From: Phymatolithon calcareum
Lineage: Eukaryota; Rhodophyta; Florideophyceae; Hapalidiales
Length of the DNA stretch: 64,000 nt
Assembly: GCA_977006965.1 (NCBI GenBank)
Contig: OZ345361.1
Coordinates: forward strand, 558,001-622,000
Reading direction: 5' to 3'
The translations under genes were made by a program, and so were the position numbers. The notes under the pieces are model-generated. The model searched no databases, had not been told where the DNA came from, and saw only the letters and a program-made list of their open reading frames with translations. Of the stretch, positions 33,257 through 44,372 are shown one piece after another. The number at the start of each line of letters is the position of its first letter. The first letter of the stretch is position 1.

Positions 33257-33412
33257 GTACCGTAAGCCGGGATAACAAATGAAAGTAAAACGTAAGAGTA
33301 CCAGACCCGAGTGGGTACAATAGGACCCGAGGGCGGAGCCCAAGGGACTATTGTACCCACGAGGACCAGGTACGAGCACGTTTTACACATTTGTCATCCC
33401 GGCTTACGGTAC
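33257..33412. repeat. 156-bp inverted-repeat (fold-back) element
   Basis: The left arm begins GTACCGTAAGCCGGGAT and the right arm ends ATCCCGGCTTACGGTAC, with one mismatch in 25 bp. Further inner pairing includes GTGGGTACAATAG with CTATTGTACCCAC. The whole unit is close to palindromic, as in fold-back MITEs. No convincing target duplication. Confidence 0.6.
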
Positions 33413-33659
33413 ACATACGATTTGTTTTTGTAGACGCGAGAAAACACGCCGTTTTGAAAAGTACAAGTTTGTTGCCAATGGAAGCTCCCACATAAAGTAC
33501 AAAAATGACTATTTCACTGGACCACTACGAACCGAAACGATGGTAAAGCGGTCCATGCCCAGACTGTTGTCGTTTTCCGTTCACGTTTTCAAAATATTAG
33601 AAAAAACTAACTTATTTAGTTCTTACCTCTGCACAAAAATTAAGTGAGAAAAAACTTAT

Positions 33660-34978
33660 GAGGAAATTCGCTGCATGGACCGAAAAAGGTGGCAAAATTC
33701 GCTAAATCGGCACCCTTGCAAAAACTACTACTCGTTATGATTTCAGCTAGACAGCCGCCTATCACTACACGTAATTAAAAGGATTTATTGAGAAGGTACC
33801 AGAGGAAAGCCGGCACGTCTTTAAGCGCATTACACTAGCATCGAGATTTGTCAGTTATCTTATTCAGAATTGCATAACATCACGTCAATGGCTTGCGCCA
33901 CTTCATTCTCTTCGGTAGGGGTCAATGTGGGCTTCTTCATGGTTCTGCTGAGTGTACCAATTGCCCATGCTCCTTGACTACCCATATCTTCAATCAGCTT
34001 CCTTATTATTACACTACTAATCCGCACCGCAAAGTACTCTGCACCTCATGGCATTCGACTGCTAAGCAAACTCACAACTCTCTCGCCCAAACCGTCTGAA
34101 CTCATGGAGAAGATGGAGGTCGTGCTAAGGGTGGGTGGCTGCCCTGGAGCAAACTTTGACGACGTTGTCAACCTCGTAATCGCCCACAACACGTCTATTG
34201 GCAAGGCACATCGACGGGCAAGTTCCTCACGCCTTGCTGCTACAAGAAGCACCAGGAAATATCCTCTGAGCGGAGAAGCCGCTTGCGGAGCCGGAGGTCA
34301 TCGAAAGTGACATGCTGAGGTTTGTTGTTAGCACCATTCCCTGTGGTAGTTAACAGCGACTACCGCGCTACATGCTCTTGCCGCCACTTTGAAGAGCACC
34401 AGCGGCCATGTATCCACGTCGTCGCTGCACTTTTGTAATGTTCTAGACGCTTGACGCAGCATCGAGTCGCGTTCGACCCGTGAAACAAGATCTGGTGTGG
34501 AACCCGTGGCTATTGATAACGTGGGCCTAGCAACACGAGGGCATCATCATTCGTGTTGCAGTCACTGGTTACCAGCAAGTACGGGATGATTTGGTTCCGT
34601 TTGACCTTGTCGCTAAGCTGGGCCGCAAGCCTACTTCCCGTCCGAAATGAGGTCCCGTCACGGCTCCTCGTGCGGAAACAACGGTCACTTCTCGCAGACA
34701 TGCGCCAAGCCGAACATCCGCAATATTGTTGAGGTGAAGCGAAAACACATCGAGAAAGCGGCTCAGTCCATGATAATTGACCTCACCGCCTGCGATGACG
34801 GAGATGCTACTTGCGACGAGGAGCTGAAGCATAGAGAGTTGCGCATTAAATAAATATTATTTTTTTGATAGGTTTATATCTTTAGTGCTCTGTGTATCAT
34901 AACGAGTAGTAGTTATTGCAAGGGGTGCCGATTTAGCGAATTTTGCCACCTTTTTCGGTCCATGCAGCGAATTTCCTC
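33660..34978. mobile_element. Mutator-like element (MULE), non-autonomous copy 2
   Basis: 1319-bp element with perfect terminal inverted repeats of at least 55 bp starting GAGGAAATTCGCTGCATG, and an exact 10-bp target duplication AAAAACTTAT (33650-33659 and 34979-34988). The plus strand keeps two typical MULE transposase C-terminal remnants. One is a SWIM zinc finger, CSCRHFEEHQRPCIHVVAAL, near 34380-34435. The other is a CCHC-type knuckle, SSCGNNGHFSQTC, near 34665-34705, whose first cysteine position is glycine. The catalytic domain is absent. Related to 5523-6468. Confidence 0.88.
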
Positions 34979-34988
34979 AAAAACTTAT

Positions 34989-37715
34989 TTTTTCCTCTTC
35001 CCCTTCTCAAATTCTTGAGAAAATCTATCTTATATTTCTCTCCTCTCCGAGGAATAATGTGATCTTCAGAATATGAAGATCAAAGAGTTGGTGACGATGA
35101 TCTGCAATTTCATTGATTCTGCATGGAGCGCTGGGAACGGCCGCAGCGAAAAAAGACGAAAAAAAGGTCCACTCAATGAAGATCAGAAAATCGATTTCCA
35201 GCCCCTTGCATTGAATACCTCTCTGCCCACATAAATGGCTCAGCAGGCTGCTATCGTAAACAATGATTTCAGCTCATATTTGTGTCTCGGTCCAATCAGT
35301 CGCTTCCCCGCAAGCTGACCAGCCTATGAGAGTCCTACAGCCCACCTAACTAGTGATATTGCTCCATCATGAATAGCCCACGATAAATTCTCCACTGTCG
35401 TTCCGCGGCCAAGTGCTCGTGGCCCCCTGGTCCCAATAAACTGGCCACTTTCTCAAACACCATTGTCCACCACGGCGCATATCCGAAAATATAGCATTGA
35501 GGAGAAGGGGGCTTGCAGGATCCTGTTGCAAATGCGGGACGACTCCTCGCTCATTGGTTCAGTTTTGTTTGCGATAAACCTGCATTGCTTTGCAGAGTTG
35601 TCTGCAGGACTTTCAGCCGTGTAAGGGCATTTGGCATAGTGCATTTCGCCTCAAGAGATAGTTTTCACGGCCCGTTTGAGCAACTCAGGCAACGCGAAGA
35701 TAAAAAAGTTGTATTGCTTTGTGTCCACGCCAGAGATTTGAAAAAAAACCTTTTCGAGACTACAGTAGTGTACAGTCTGTGCCTGGTCGCTCCAGATACA
35801 GGCGAAGAGCAAATAAATTTCTGAAGTTCAGGTCAATGTAATATCCCCTGCTCCTTCGTCGTGACTCTTCAACGTGGATTTGTTTTTATTCTATGGTCAA
35901 AGGTATAGACGTGGGGCGACACACGCAATCGTAAAGTGCTAAATCAGATAGAAACCACTACTGGAGAATATGGAGCCGTCCGTGCCTTTGGGCTGCGGAC
36001 TTCTTGATGGTCCTTATTTTAGTACGTTGTCTAAAAACACCTATTTCAAATTACGTTTTGAAGTAGTAAGAGATTGCAGGCAGTCCTGGATGAACTGCCT
36101 GAATTCGACAGACATCCCTCTTGTCTACCAGACTTCTTAAGCCACTACCAGTCTATGAATTACAGATAAACCCTCTGTACTACTGTACACATACGGTGAA
36201 GATTGTTTTTTGGTGCCCTTATTACAAGGGCTATTCGTGACCATTAGGGTGGCTCCCTCGGCGAGGTCTCTTCGACACCACAAGAGGGAGACAGTTTCTA
36301 GGTTGTTTGCCATTGCTACAATATGGGAATTCCACCACCTCTGTCGCGCATGGAGTTGTGGAAGTAGAAACAGGTGCAGGCTGCCAAGTACAAGTTGCAA
36401 ATGTATGCGCACATGGAATTTTCTGGCTCTTCGAACGATGATGCAAATTAGTTGCATCATATACAGGTGTAGCTTCATATACAGGTGTAGCAAAGTTTCG
36501 CAGACACAGTCAAGTAGTTATTTGGTCGCTTCCCGCCACGAAAGCCAGGTCTTACATTGAACATTTCAACGAGGTCGTGGAAGAGAGTCTGAATATCCTA
36601 CAACGAAATTGAACAATGCCAAAAGTAGAAGGATCTTGGGAAGAAGATACAAAAACGGCGATAGAAAAACATCTGAGTTAGAGATCCATATGTAAGAAGA
36701 AAAGATAGTGTAATGTAATCCGTTTAGGTAATGTACTGAGAAGCTGTACTCGGCGAGCTGCTCTAGTGTTGGTGAATGCCGGCGTTGAGGGCGTCTCAGC
36801 TCAGTATCACAGAAACAAAAATTTTGCCTCAGTTTATTTTTAAGTCCCACCGAGCTGTGCTTCCTAGGGGCTGCCAACATTACGGCACTCATGTTTTACG
36901 TATGGTCTTCTTGCGAAGCACTCACTTTGCACTGAAACTAGTGCCCCGAGGTCTGCCCAGTAACTTTAGCTATTATGAATTCGGATGCCCGCAATTGCGG
37001 TAGCATTCCTTGGCGTGTGGGCATTCTGTACGCAACATTACAGTACATTCACGAGAGAGAGATGGGGGATTTTTTAGTGGACTATGATATCAGTGAGGCC
37101 TCTGAAGGCCCTCATATTCGAAGGGATTCAATAGGTCTAAACGATGGCGGTTGATCGAGACTGCCGTGAGCTATGGGGCCCGCACGGTAAAGCAGGTTTG
37201 AAGATACTGTAGGAGCGTTCGCCTGTGCTGATGTCCGGCAGTGATCGGCAGTGAGAGGGATGAGCAAGTGTATGTCGCGATCGAATACAGAGCCGATAGA
37301 GTAATAGCAGTCAGTGGCCAGGGGGTGGAGGTCATTCTACTCATCTCGTGACGGTTGCGCAGTTTTCGCCGTTCTGCGCTTCTCACCATCCAAGAGGGGT
37401 CAGTACCTCCGTTGCGGACATAAGTCTCTGATTATGGGTTTTGTAGGTGCGATTGCAACTCTGTGGACGGGGTACGAGCTAAATGTTCATCTTGCAATAG
37501 ACATTTTCGGATTCTATGTCTGCATGAAAAGCGGTCTGCTTCAAGCCAGGAATCGTAGAACCAACAGCCCTGGATCAGATCGACGAATGCTCTACAATAC
37601 GTGTACATCTACTTCAGCGGGCACAGTGCGGTCCAGTGCGGTCCGGTCCAGAACGGGCAAGGGCCAGCACGTAAAAAGAGGGGATTATGATACCAAGGAG
37701 AACGTCAATCTGGGA
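34989..37715. other. Gene-poor stretch specific to unit 1
   Basis: No protein family recognised. A short direct repeat, CATATACAGGTGTAGC twice near 36467-36490, sits beside an inverted repeat ATGATGCAA/TTGCATCAT. Homology to unit 2 resumes near 37640 (CGGGCAAGGGCC, near 47117). Confidence 0.35.
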
Positions 37716-38044
37716 ACAAAGCATTGGAAAAAATAATTGCTATTGTAATTATTTAAATTATTGTTCCAATAATTTATTCCTGAGTCTCGATTATTTATTG
37801 TATTTATTGAGATCGTCGTGGTTGCGACAATTATTGTATCGGACTCCTCATTTTTTCGATCCGGTTATTCTATCGCGACAGAAAGTAGCAAGAAGGATCT
37901 AATAATTCGGGGAATAACCAGTTATTTATACCTCACTGAACTTGAATACAATAATTTATTGCTTCTGCGTTCAACAATAAATTATTTATTCTCGACACTT
38001 TTCGAGAAAAGAATAAAAATAAATAAATAATTCCAATGCTTTGT
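37716..38044. mobile_element. 329-bp AT-rich MITE with empty site in unit 2
   Basis: Inverted ends ACAAAGCATTGGAA and TTCCAATGCTTTGT are flanked by CTGGGA (37710-37715 and 38045-38050). The paralogous site near 47170 reads AATCTGGGAACCCACAG without interruption, so the insertion post-dates the duplication or was lost cleanly there. The interior is AT-rich and non-coding. Confidence 0.8.
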
Positions 38045-38414
38045 CTGGGAACCCACAGTGATTACGGTGAACCGTAATCCTTGTTTCTACTTCCGAGGAT
38101 CATTTTGTGATACAAGTAGAATGGAATCTGATCCCACGCTCTGTGCTTGCGGGCAACGGAAATCGACAGTAGATTCTAGAATTTTCACATCCTCCAACAA
38201 GGACTTCATCACATATCGGTGAGACTAACTTTTGTAGGCGTTCCCCGTCCAGGGTTCTCGTAGCAGATACAACCGATTCAGTACTTAACAGCGGTATAGA
38301 TTGCACACTTCTACGCATGTCTGCCGAATCAACCAAAGTTCTGTGCATGAATCAATACCATCATCGCATACACCGTCTGGAGAACAGGATACACGAAGCA
38401 AACCCGTATCTAAC

Positions 38415-39431
38415 ATGTATCGAGTCATTTTAACAGGAAATCCAGGAACAGGGAAAAGCACTATTCTCAACACACTTGTGGGGAGTGTGCAGTTCCAGTC
38501 AGGCGTGTCCGTTGGCTCAGGAATGACCACCGTTCTCAAGGACTATGCCAAGGACGGATGGATGTACACAGACACCCCAGGGCTGGAAGATGTAAGCACG
38601 AGAAAGAAGGCAGCCGAAGAAATCAGTTCCGCGTTGAAAAGGGGCGGAAATATCAAACTGATATTTGTGATGACGCTGGAGTCCGGCAGGCTCCGACCTA
38701 TCGACATCACAACGATGACCCAGATACTCGATGCCATCACTAAGACTGGGACAGATGTGAAGCGAAAGTTTACAGTCATTATCAACAAAGCGTCGGAGCG
38801 AGTATTGGAGAGAATCATGAGTACGGGCGAAGTGCAGACGTTGACGGCCCAAGTTTGTCAGAAGTATACTGCGGGATTCATGGACTATCTAACGTTTGAA
38901 CCTTCCGCGTATGACTATGATAACGTAATGCTTGAAGCTGCCGGTCGGATAAGAGCGATTGTGACTCAAGCGCCATTCATAACTATTGCAAAGGGGGCCC
39001 CGGTTAGAGTGGATCCCGCACGGTTCGAAGAAAAGGTCCTCGCTATGGAATCCAAGATGAATGAGCTGAGAAACAATGCCGCAGAAAGCGCGAGAATCAT
39101 CAGGAGAATGGAAGAAGAAGCGCGAGTTGCAAAGCAGGAGCGGAAGAGGCAAGAATTGGTGCACAATGAAAGAATGAGAGATATGAATGCGCGTGTGGAA
39201 TCTGAGAGAGTGCAGAGGATGAGGCAAGAAGCAGCACACACTGAAATGTTGCAAAGGATTAGGCAAGAGCAACAACAGCAAAAGAAGACGATGGAAGACA
39301 GAATGAGGCAGCAACCACCCGAAAGAATCGAGGCGCATGACAGCGATGATGATGTGGAAGATTTTTTTGCAGGTGTGGGCATTGGTACGACGGCTGCTTT
39401 GATAGGGACGAGCTTTTGCACAATTCAATAG
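38415..39431 (+). CDS. P-loop GTPase with coiled coil and CaaX-like end, copy A
   Basis: 338 residues. The ATG at 38415 (MYRVILTGNPGTGKS) is chosen because it corresponds to the start in the paralogues; the frame is open 38 codons further upstream but only from TTG. Motifs: P-loop GNPGTGKS (8-15), DTPGLED (53-59), FVMTLES (84-90), IINKAS (123-128). Residues about 205-310 form a charged coiled coil. The tail is FFAGVGIGTTAALIG then SFCTIQ, ending in cysteine-T-I-Q, which fits a CaaX prenylation box preceded by a short hydrophobic stretch. It resembles AIG1/GIMAP-like or septin-related P-loop GTPases. Membrane anchoring is inference. Downstream lies a LINE relic. Confidence 0.8.
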   Translation: MYRVILTGNPGTGKSTILNTLVGSVQFQSGVSVGSGMTTVLKDYAKDGWMYTDTPGLEDVSTRKKAAEEISSALKRGGNIKLIFVMTLESGRLRPIDITTMTQILDAITKTGTDVKRKFTVIINKASERVLERIMSTGEVQTLTAQVCQKYTAGFMDYLTFEPSAYDYDNVMLEAAGRIRAIVTQAPFITIAKGAPVRVDPARFEEKVLAMESKMNELRNNAAESARIIRRMEEEARVAKQERKRQELVHNERMRDMNARVESERVQRMRQEAAHTEMLQRIRQEQQQQKKTMEDRMRQQPPERIEAHDSDDDVEDFFAGVGIGTTAALIGTSFCTIQ

Positions 39432-39665
39432 ATTCCACCCAGTAGTGTACACTTCATCGCTGAGCCAGAGACTGGGAATAAATCTCACTGCGAGTTGGAT
39501 TTGACATGACTTCGTCATAGTATAATAGAAAGTGATGAGACGCGCTTTTCTTCTGTCGTGGTTCTGGGAATACCACAAAATTTTTATTATTGTGCTTGGT
39601 AGATAGAGCAGTCCCCTAAGGATTACCACTGAGCTCATCTGTTTGATGGGCAAAGCTCGCTACAC

Positions 39666-39700
39666 ATTCTGGTCAAGCGTAGGCTACGCTTGACCAGAAT
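39666..39700. repeat. 35-bp perfect palindrome, single-base centre (unit 1)
   Basis: Arms ATTCTGGTCAAGCGTAG and CTACGCTTGACCAGAAT around a single G, about 235 bp after the GTPase stop. The same palindrome is at 48640-48674, so it arose before the duplication. Confidence 0.9.
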
Positions 39701-39839
39701 ATGGCGTGGCAACTGAATATGATTCTGTGTTGCTTATGATTCTACGATCAAACTATCTGAGGACCAAGGTGTGCACAGGAGTTACGCTTGCACCTGCCGT
39801 TGTGCTGATAGCAACACATTGCATGACCTCTCGCAGGAT

Positions 39840-40860
39840 ACAAGGTAAGAGATGGAATTGATGGAATATAAAGTAGACCGACAAGTTGTCAAGGACGTGT
39901 CGCAACAGCCTTTGCAATATTATCGCTGTACAACATCTTCATGGATGAGAATGCAGAGAGATTAAGAGAAATACCGGCAGTGCTTTTCGCAGACGACGTC
40001 CTCCTGACGGAAAATAATCTGAAAGTCCTACAAAACGATACTTGATATAGACGAAGTGTGTGTTTTTATTTAATGGTTACCAAAGATATTCGTCTTGTGT
40101 CAACGCGTTACATGGATGAAAAGCTATAGTTAAGAATGGGGAAGAGGCTGACCGTCCCTGTGCTCAAACACGAGTAATCCGGATATGCATACAGCACATA
40201 TTGGAGCACGCCCCACAGTTAAGGAACACAATTCCAATATTTGAGACCAATCCTTACTTGGGCCCACAATGGCCAAATCAGGAATCGCATGACAAGAGTG
40301 CACCTATGTCGTAGTCAAGGATGGAGTCGGTCTTACGCCAGCCTCAACGGTACTTAAGCACCCATGCACACCACATCGACTAGTTCTTGGCAAGTTCATC
40401 CTTTCCCAACTCACCCCACCCACGTTGACACTTTTCAAACAAGTTCATCCTTTACTTCAGGCGGATTTTTCGTATTTCTAAGCCTAGTTCATAATTTTAG
40501 CATATCCGCCATTGGTTTGTAAATGAAGTTACACTTCAGTAAAGCGTACATTTCTTTTCCTGTCCTGTAATTCACGCACCTGCGCGCGGTACAGGATCTC
40601 TTCGGTTGGTGCGAAGGGACAAGTCCCGAAATGAGCGCGCAGGAGGCAGAGAAGGCACTCGGGAAGCAGACCAGCGCGCCTGGTCCGCCAGGTGCTGCTA
40701 CAATGCGTCCGACCAACGCCAGAATCAATCTTTGGTGACGTACTCGGTCTAAACGTGAAAGCCGCAGTCAAACTCGCTAACGATAGAATAGAATGGAAGA
40801 AACTTATGCCCTCGAATCGCTGCTAGCCCCACTAGGGGAAAAGGCAAAATGAATGAATGA
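39840..40860 (+). pseudogene. LINE-type non-LTR retrotransposon relic (unit 1)
   Basis: A plus-strand frame near 39926-40045 reads LYNIFMDENAERLREIPAVL directly followed by FADDVLLTENN, the F-A-D-D catalytic motif of non-LTR reverse transcriptases. Near 40728-40830 a frame ends with GDVLGLNVKAAVKLANDRIE and WKKL before a stop, like the C-termini of many LINE proteins. The 3-prime end has an (AATG)-type tail at 40848-40860. Most of the protein is deleted or frameshifted. Confidence 0.65.
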
Positions 40861-41405
40861 AATGGTTACCAAAGCATCTGCAGACGCTTGGGTCAACTTT
40901 TGCGGAGGCCTGGGGTCACGGACAGGGTCTTTCTTAGTTGAATGTTTGCATGGTCTGGTGCGGCATGATTTGGTGGAGTATCTAACCCTACCTCTGACCC
41001 ATAATTGGACCTCGAGGGGGAAATATTCCTCTGTACTGTGTCACGCGTAGTGGACAGGAAGTGGTTCGGATAACTTCTGGTATCGAACGCTGCTTTGGAC
41101 ATTTCAAGTAATTTTCAACGTGGGCACGTGATCGCGATGTGATGTGCAATATGAAGAAATGAAAAACGAAGTTCTTACGACTTAAGAGACACGAGGCCAT
41201 ACTTTCAAGCTGGTCCACTAGTCCCTGCACCTCGTCAGGGAAGTGACATACCTTGGTATTTCATTTCCGATCCCGGAATTCCAAGCTCCAATGCAGGAGC
41301 AGCTGTCCTCCAATTGAAGCCTCGTAGGTGTTCTCTCGTGACATGAAACAATTCATGAGCATTTGGATGCATAAAGCACTTGTACAACCACGATGAGAAT
41401 ACGCA

Positions 41406-41570
41406 ATGAATCTGACACCATGGTCCAGAGAGCTCGCAGACGCCAAAGATGAAATAGAACTAACCTTCTTAGCTAAAGACAAGATACTCCACAGGTTATT
41501 TGGACGGTCGAACAAGGACGCTCACTCTGAAGATGCTCAAGAGAAGCAAGAAGAGGATGCAGGCCACTGA
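41406..41570 (+). CDS. Short acidic ORF beside the gene X-like fragment
   Basis: 54 codons from ATG to TGA, starting MNLTPWSRELADAKDEIEL and ending in an acidic, glutamine-rich tail. Immediately downstream, 41590-41715 encodes NVKTNHVDDAMELIAKKVSP and KQLQDAIL, similar to gene X. Probably a fragment of a gene X paralogue. Function unknown. Confidence 0.3.
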   Translation: MNLTPWSRELADAKDEIELTFLAKDKILHRLFGRSNKDAHSEDAQEKQEEDAGH

Positions 41571-41716
41571 AGCAGTACCAGGGATAAACCTGTACTGGAT
41601 GGCGGAAGGCATGTCGGCAATGTTAAAACGAACCACGTGGACGACGCCATGGAATTGATTGCCAAGAAGGTATCACCAAAACAGCTTCAGGACGCAATAC
41701 TGTAACAAAGCAGCGC
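41571..41716 (+). pseudogene. Gene X-like fragment
   Basis: The plus-strand frame reading NHVDDAMELIAKKVS aligns with the gene X segment ADHADDAMDLILTKVS at 32605-32480. It stops at TAA soon after KQLQDAIL. No upstream ATG in frame. Confidence 0.45.
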
Positions 41717-42158
41717 TCACTAACCGTTCACTGCGTGGTCTGAGAACGCATCGTCAAGTGATGCGCTCTTTGTAGATAGGCAATTTAAGCAATGTAGAGC
41801 CTCTGCAACAGAGGAACTGGCAACGCAACCGGAACACAAGCGGAACACAACCTAAGCATTAAAGCAAGAATCATCTTTCTACGCAAACTCTGGTCGTATT
41901 TGGTAGCACCGTGATCAATCAAGGTCCATCATCTTGAAACCCAACGTGCCACCTGGTCTCAACAACTTCAGAAAAAAGGGGAGCAGCTTGAGAGCTGCTG
42001 GGCATGGAAAATCCCTTTCGACTGTTCAGCAGCCATCCCAGCCAGGCCTTGGGAGCAACATGGTGGTACTGTATTGGCAAGTTTCGCTGAGTCACAACAC
42101 GTACTGCAATAGATGTTCTCCTAAAACGAAGTCTACAACTTTACTGCACTCGAGGGGC
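41717..42158. other. Junction between units, no gene
   Basis: Unique-looking sequence. Homology with unit 1 starts near 42122 and reaches the empty CTAG site at 42159-42162. Confidence 0.5.
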
Positions 42159-42255
42159 CTAGTGCAATAGACACTACTGGAGCTAAATAATAATCGACGC
42201 CAAAATTGGTGGGTGCCGTACAGGGCACTGCTTGTAAAGCATGGGCCCAAGACTT

Positions 42256-44049
42256 TTAAGCAGCGGGTGACGCATTTGCGGAGTAGTAATCCTCGTCACT
42301 GCCCTCGCTCTTCTCGGATACGAGTCTCAGTGTCTCTTGCAGCATTGAAGCTGCATCGATTTTCGCTCCCATGCGCGTACTGGTAAGAAAAGCACCAGAG
42401 AGACGACGATGCAGAGAGTAGACCTCCTTTGGGGGCGGGGTTAGTCTGTACTTGAGCATAACTTTACCAACTTCTGCAGTACGTGCCGGAATGTCATTGT
42501 TTGCGAAATCGTATCCACCCCGATTGGATGCATGGAACGGTTCTCCAACAAGGAAGGAAGCCTTGACATGTGCCTCACGCAAGATTTGCGGCTCCTCGCC
42601 GGTCAGAAAACCGAGATTTTCTGAATGCTTCAATACACGATTCGCATCTCGTTCTGCGCAAGCTTCGATCAGCCGGAGGTATTGTCGCAGAAAATTGGGA
42701 TCGTATTCCCGGGCAGCTCCAAAGTCGATCAAGTTAATTTTAGAGGTGGCTGGGTCGAAGAAAAAATTAGCGAAGTTAGGGTCCGTTTGCATAAACCCAA
42801 ATTCGAATAGCTCAACCAGAGTCAACCTCAGCAAAAGCGTCGCGATTCTGTTCTTCGTTTCCGCATCAGTAAATTTGTCAACTGGCAAGCCAGCCACGAA
42901 CTCAGACACAAGCACTGTTTTTCTTGAAGCATCCGAGTATACTCTTGGCACATAAAAATCATTCGCAAGTTCCGATTCGAGCACGAGCTCCCTGTATCGC
43001 GCTTGACTTGCGGCTTCATTATCGTAGTCACATTCTCTCGCAAGCTCCTCTCTCGCGGCGGCAATTGCTTCGTCGACGTAAAAGTTATCGGGGATCATGT
43101 TACCAACCGAGACAAGTCGTTTAAGATTATTCAAATCGCTCGAAATCGAGCGCGCGACGCCAGGGTACTGGATCTTAAACACAACGTCAACAACTTCGTC
43201 GCCATCTCTCATTTTTCCACGGTGAACCTGTCCAATACTGGCTGCGGCAATGGGCTGATCCTCAAACTCGACAACCCCAATTTTCTCCTTCCAATCCGTT
43301 GTGCCGTACGACTCGGCCAAGACACGCTCCAATTGTGAACGTGGCATGACATCGGCGCCCTGCCGCACGCGCTCCAGAGCTTTCAAAATGGGTGCAGGTA
43401 CGACGCGCTCATCCTGAATCGATAGCATTTGCCCAAGCTTCAATGCAGCGCCGCGCATGCGTGACAGCGAAGCTGCCAGTCGTTCTGCGTTCGCGTCAGT
43501 CGCAAACGCGCTGTACGAAGTATCAGTCGAACTGCTGAAACCAAACGCGCGTCGCCCGGCTTCCGCTGCTGCACCAACAGCCAGACCAGCCGCTAGCGAG
43601 CCAAAACCAAGCACACGGGCTATTGGAGACGCTGGGACAGCACGCTCGCGGACAACGTGCCGCGGGTTTTCCGCGTCGGCTACAGACACATCTGCACTTT
43701 TCATCGGAATCTCAGTTTCCGATTTCCGCGCCAACGAAGCTGATGAACTTGACGACGTAGCCACAGAATTGGGCGCTGCATCAAGCACAGGGATCGTTTC
43801 CTGGATAATTTCCAAGTGTGGAGTTGCGTGCATGCTCGAGATGGCGGGATTTAAGTCTGTGTGCGGGGTGGAGTCAGCAAATGCACTGCTCACTTGCGGC
43901 GATACTGGCGGACGCGATGCGCCCAGTCCGTCTACCACGGTCGCACGCTTCCACACGGTGGCGGCGCGGAGCCCAATAAGTTGCTCACGGGTGACGATAA
44001 GTGCGCCCCGTACAACTCGTGCAGCATGCACCATGCCGCGACCGGCCAT
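42256..44049 (-). CDS. COQ8: COQ8/ABC1 (UbiB-family) atypical kinase, copy 2
   Basis: 597 residues from the ATG at 44049, collinear with copy 1. KxGQ, AAASIGQ, ECDYDNEA, TDPNFANF and IDFG are all retained. Differences from copy 1 are scattered and mild (for example AESYGTTD for AEAYGTTD, YSDASRKT for YSNASTKT, TAEVGKV for TAEFGKV), and there is no stop or frameshift. Preservation of both frames suggests a young duplication or selection on both. The upstream region differs by the hairpin at 44373-44430. Confidence 0.93.
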   Translation of the reverse strand: MAGRGMVHAARVVRGALIVTREQLIGLRAATVWKRATVVDGLGASRPPVSPQVSSAFADSTPHTDLNPAISSMHATPHLEIIQETIPVLDAAPNSVATSSSSSASLARKSETEIPMKSADVSVADAENPRHVVRERAVPASPIARVLGFGSLAAGLAVGAAAEAGRRAFGFSSSTDTSYSAFATDANAERLAASLSRMRGAALKLGQMLSIQDERVVPAPILKALERVRQGADVMPRSQLERVLAESYGTTDWKEKIGVVEFEDQPIAAASIGQVHRGKMRDGDEVVDVVFKIQYPGVARSISSDLNNLKRLVSVGNMIPDNFYVDEAIAAAREELARECDYDNEAASQARYRELVLESELANDFYVPRVYSDASRKTVLVSEFVAGLPVDKFTDAETKNRIATLLLRLTLVELFEFGFMQTDPNFANFFFDPATSKINLIDFGAAREYDPNFLRQYLRLIEACAERDANRVLKHSENLGFLTGEEPQILREAHVKASFLVGEPFHASNRGGYDFANNDIPARTAEVGKVMLKYRLTPPPKEVYSLHRRLSGAFLTSTRMGAKIDAASMLQETLRLVSEKSEGSDEDYYSANASPAA

Positions 44050-44372
44050 CTTGATCGCCGATGAAGTCCAGATCACGTTGCCTGCGACGAATAGCACTGT
44101 TCACCGGATTCAGGGACAGGGATGTGGGACGAAATTGGGAACTCGTGCTTGAACGCTGATATCAAAATCTGTGGCTTGTGCGCGTTTCTGCTAGCCGGAA
44201 AAGTTTAGCCCACTTTTTCCAAGGTCGAAATGCGGACTCCAGCTGTGCTAAAAAGAGCAGGAGATCGGGAGAATTGGCCTACCGAAGGGCTACACTTCGT
44301 AGCTGAGGCAGGATTGTCCACGGCGGACTTCCGACTCGACACACGTCTCGGATGCATAGAAATCCCTGACAA

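Larger units (their letters stand above)
24494..41226. repeat. Tandem segmental duplication, unit 1
   Basis: Left boundary: AAAACGAAGTCTACAACTTT is shared with 42123. Shared content in order: COQ8, ZZ-type GTPase, CaaX-type GTPase, LINE relic. The end, CTTTCAAGCTGG near 41205, is shared with 50177. Unit 1 is longer than unit 2 because it has about 6 kb between 31.7 and 37.6 kb without a counterpart and because of later insertions. Confidence 0.85.
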
